NCBI GenBank assembly: GCA_014843695.1
Contig: CM026390.1
Span: 98,796,342-98,860,341 of the forward strand
DNA: 64,000 nt
Source: Archivesica marissinica
Lineage: Eukaryota > Mollusca > Bivalvia > Venerida > Vesicomyidae
Reading direction: 5' to 3'
A program made the translations under genes and the position numbers. A model generated the notes under the pieces. It saw nothing but the letters and a program-made list of their open reading frames with translations, had not been told where the DNA came from and did not search any database. Of the stretch, positions 60,157 to 64,000 are shown one piece after another. The stretch's first letter is position 1, and every line of letters starts with the position of its first letter.

Positions 60157-63100
60157 ATAGCAAAGTAATTGTTGTGACATCATAGCAAAGTACTTGTGAT
60201 ATCATAGCAAAGTACTTGTTGTGACATCATAGCAAAGTACTTGTGACATCATAGCAAAGTAATTGTTGTGACATCATAGCAAAGTAATTGTTGTGACATC
60301 ATAGCAAAGTACTTGTGACATCATAGCAAAGTAATTGTTGTGACATCATAGCAAAGTACTTGTGACATCATAGCAAAGTAATTGTTGTGACATCATAGCA
60401 AAGTAATTGTTGTGACATCATAGCAAAGTACTTGTGACATCATAGCAAAGTAATTGTTGTGACATCATAGCAAAGTACTTGTGACATCATAGCAAAGTAA
60501 TTGTTGTGACATCATAGCAAAGTAATTGTTGTGACATCATAGCAAAGTACTTGTGACATCATAGCAAAGTAATTGTTGTGACATCATAGCAAAGTACTTG
60601 TGATATCATAGCAAAGTACTTGTTGTGATATCATAGCAAAGTACTTGTTGTGATATCATAGCAAAGTACTTGTTGTGATATCATAGCAAAGTAATTGTTG
60701 TGATATCATAGCAAAGTACTTGTGATATCATAGCAAAGTACTTGTTGTGATATCATAGCAAAGTAATTGTTGTGATATCATAGCAAATTACTTGTGACAT
60801 CATAGCAAAGTAATTGTTGTGACGTCATAGCAAAGTAATTGTTGTGATATCATAGCAAAGTAATTGTTGTGATATCATAGCAAAGTACTTGTGATATCAT
60901 AGCAAAGTAATTGTTGTGATATCATAGCAAAGTAATTGTTGTGATATCATAGCAAAGTAATTGTGATATCATAGCAAAGTAAGTGTGATATCATAGCAAA
61001 GTAATTGTTGTGATATCATAGCAAAGTAATTGTTGTGACATCATAGCAAAGTAATTGTTGTGATATCATAGCAAAGTAATTGTTGTGATATCATAGCAAA
61101 GTAATTGTTGTGATATCATAGCAAAGTATTGTTGTGATATCATAGCAAAGTAATTGTTGTGATATCATAGCAAAGTAATTGTTGTGATATCATAGCAAAG
61201 TAATTGTTGTGATATCATAGCAAAGTAATTGTTGTGATATCATAGCAAAGTACTTGTTGTGATATCATAGCAAAGTACTTGTTGTGATATCATAGCAAAG
61301 TACTTGTTGTGATATCATAGCAAAGTACTTGTTGTGATATCATAGCAAAGTACTTGTTGTGATATCATAGCAAAGTACTTGTGATATCATAGCAAAGTAC
61401 TTGTTGTGATATCATAGCAAAGTAATTGTTGTGATATCATAGCAAAGTACTTGTGATATCATAGCAAAGTAATTGTTGTGATATCATAGCAAAGTACTTG
61501 TTGTGATATCATAGCAAAGTACTTGTTGTGATATCATAGCAAAGTAATTGTTGTGATATCATAGCAAAGTACTTGTTGTGATATCATAGCAAAGTACTTG
61601 TGACATCATAGCAAAGTACTTGTGATATCATAGCAAAGTAATTTGTGACATCATAGCAAAGTAATTGTTGTGATATCATAGCAAAGTACGTTGTGATATC
61701 ATAGCAAAGTACTTGTTGTGATATCATAGCAAAGTACTTGTTGGATCATAGCAAAGTAATTGTTGTGATCATAGCAAAGTACTTGTTGTGACATCATAGC
61801 AAAGTATGTGTGATATCATAGCAAATTACTTGTGTGATATCATAGCAAAGTACTTGTTGTGATATCATAGCAAAGTACTTGTTGTGATATCATACAAAGA
61901 TTGTTGTGATTCATAGCAAAGTAATTGTGATCATAGCAAAGTAATTGTTGTGACATCATAGCAAAGTAATTGTTGTGATATCATAGCAAAGTACTTGTGT
62001 GATATCATAGCAAAGTAATTGTTGTGATATCATAGCAAAGTACTTGTGATATCATAGCAAAGTACTTGTTGTGATATCATAGCAAAGTAATTGTTGTGAT
62101 ATCATAGCAAAGTACTTGTGACATCATAGCAAAGTAATTGTTGTGATATCATAGCAAAGTAATTGTTGTGATATCATAGCAAAGTACTTGTTGTGATATC
62201 ATAGCAAAGTACTTGTGACATCATAGCAAAGTACTTGTTGTGATATCATAGCAAAGTACTTGTTGTGATATCATAGCAAAGTACTTGTTGTGATATCATA
62301 GCAAAGTAATTGTTGTGATATCATAGCAAAGTACTTGTGATATCATAGCAAAGTACTTGTTGTGATATCATAGCAAAGTACTTGTTGTGATATCATAGCA
62401 AAGTAATTGTTGTGATATCATAGCAAAGTAATTGTTGTGATATCATAGCAAAGTAATTGTGATATCATAGCAAAGTACTTGTTGTGATATCATAGCAAAG
62501 TACTTGTGACATCATAGCAAAGTACTTGTGATATCATAGCAAAGTAATTGTTGTGATATCATAGCAAAGTACTTGTTGTGATATCATAGCAAAGTAATTG
62601 TTGTGATATCATAGCAAAGTAATTGTTGTGATATCATAGCAAAGTAATTGTTGTGATATCATAGCAAAGTAATTGTTGTGATATCATAGCAAAGTAATTG
62701 TTGTGATATCATAGCAAAGTAATTGTTGTGATATCATAGCAAAGTAATTGTTGTGATATCATAGCAAAGTAATTGTTGTGATATCATAGCAAAGTACTTG
62801 TTGTGATATCATAGCAAAGTAATTGTTGTGATATCATAGCAAAGTAATTGTTGTGATATCATAGCAAAGTACTTGTTGTGATATCATAGCAAAGTAATTG
62901 TTGTGATATCATAGCAAAGTACTTGTTGTGATATCATAGCAAAGTAATTGTTGTGATATCATAGCAAAGTAATTGTTGTGATATCATAGCAAAGTAATTG
63001 TTGTGATATCATAGCAAAGTACTTGTTGTGATATCATAGCAAAGTACTTGTGACATCATAGCAAAGTACTTGTTGTGATATCATAGCAAAGTACTTGTGA

Positions 63101-64000
63101 CATCATAGCAAAGTAATTGTTGTGATGTCATAGCAAAGTACTTGTTGTGATATCATAGCAAAGTACTTGTGACATCATAGCAAAGTACTTGTTGTGATAT
63201 CATAGCAAAGTACTTGTGACATCATAGCAAAGTAATTGTTGTGATATCATAGCAAAGTACTTGTTGTGATATCATAGCAAAGTACTTGTGACATCATAGC
63301 AAAGTACTTGTTGTGATATCATAGCAAAGTACTTGTGACATCATAGCAAAGTAATTGTTGTGATGTCATAGCAAAGTACTTGTTGTGATATCATAGCAAA
63401 GTACTTGTGACATCATAGCAAAGTAATTGTTGTGATATCATAGCAAAGTAATTGTTGTGAATCATAGCAAAGTACTTGTGACATCATAGCAAAGTAATTG
63501 TTGTGATATCATAGCAAAGTACTTGTTGTGATATCATAGCAAAGTACTTGTTGTGATATCATAGCAAAGTAATTGTTGTGATATCATAGCAAAGTACTTG
63601 TTGTGATAGCAAAGTACTTGTGATATCATAGCAAAGTACTTGTTGTGATATCATAGCAAAGTAATTGTTGTGATATCATAGCAAAGTACTTGTGACATCA
63701 TAGCAAAGTAATTGTTGTGACGTCATAGCAAAGTAATTGTTGTGATATCATAGCAAAGTAATTGTTGTGATATCATAGCAAAGTACTTGTGATATCATAG
63801 CAAAGTAATTGTTGTGATATAGCAAAGTAATTGTTGTGATATCATAGCAAAGTAATTGTGATATCATAGCAAAGTATTGTGATATCATAGCAAAGTAATT
63901 GTTGTGATATCATAGCAAAGTAATTGTTGTGACATCATAGCAAAGTACTTGTTGTGATATCATAGCAAAGTAATTGTTGTGATATCATAGCAAAGTACTT
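60157..64000. repeat. 25/22-bp satellite array, right flank
   Basis: The same satellite as at 1-9885, in the same orientation, about 155 units to the window edge. GACATC units dominate near the gene and GATATC units further out. A 119-bp higher-order repeat (22+25+25+22+25) starts at 60237, 60356 and 60475. Rare TGACGTCA units occur at 60820 and 63718. Confidence 0.97.

Overview
The window looks like eukaryotic, animal nuclear DNA, most probably from a mollusc. It has phase-conserved introns, tRNA-derived SINEs with lophotrochozoan-style tails (for example GTTAAACCCGAAATA and GACGTTAAACC), small inverted-repeat transposons and very large minisatellites. Two runs of N, 21285-22284 and 48176-49175, are each exactly 1,000 bases, the usual placeholder for scaffold gaps of unknown size. 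No operon, CRISPR array, rRNA or convincing functional tRNA gene was seen.

The one gene I can support is on the minus strand, from 46310 (5' end not in hand) to a stop at 10781-10783. I built it exon by exon from reading frame and splice phase. Eight coding exons (46310-46169, 43336-43140, 41590-41437, 40192-39954, 34578-34338, 16674-16559, 13428-13264, 11076-10781) join without a frame break and encode the last 515 residues of a secreted SRCR-SRCR-trypsin protein. The domain order, two-exon SRCR modules, linker cysteine and complete trypsin-type catalytic domain make it neurotrypsin (PRSS12)-like. The 116-nt exon at 16674-16559 is too short to stand out as an open frame, but it restores the missing piece between the catalytic His and Asp. 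Only 1,550 of about 35,500 bases are coding.

Almost everything else is tandem repeat, and each intron has its own unit: 20/21, 45 and 26 bp (11.2-12.7 kb), 37 bp (13.4-15.3 kb), 27 bp (15.7-16.4 kb), 15 bp (16.7-33.6 kb), 44/31 bp (34.6-39.9 kb), 85 bp (40.1-40.9 kb), 34 bp (42.0-43.2 kb), 21 bp (43.6-45.0 kb), then 11, 71, 73, 50 and 64 bp upstream of the last recognised exon. Two arrays run across an exon edge. The 34-bp array has copied a 5' splice site about 30 times, and the 85-bp array has copied a 3' splice site plus the start of its exon nine times.

The gene block (9886-60156) is bracketed on both sides by one 25/22-bp satellite (1-9885 and 60157-64000) in the same orientation and repeat phase, with a shared multi-unit order. 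The block therefore looks inserted into a single satellite array, or flanked by duplicated copies of it. Between and inside the arrays are SINEs, a 105-bp hAT-like MITE with an 8-bp target-site duplication, and a second MITE that carries the first canonical poly(A) signals downstream of the stop codon. Two further exon-like segments upstream (57373-57281 and 60099-59952, minus strand) are listed as low-confidence candidates.
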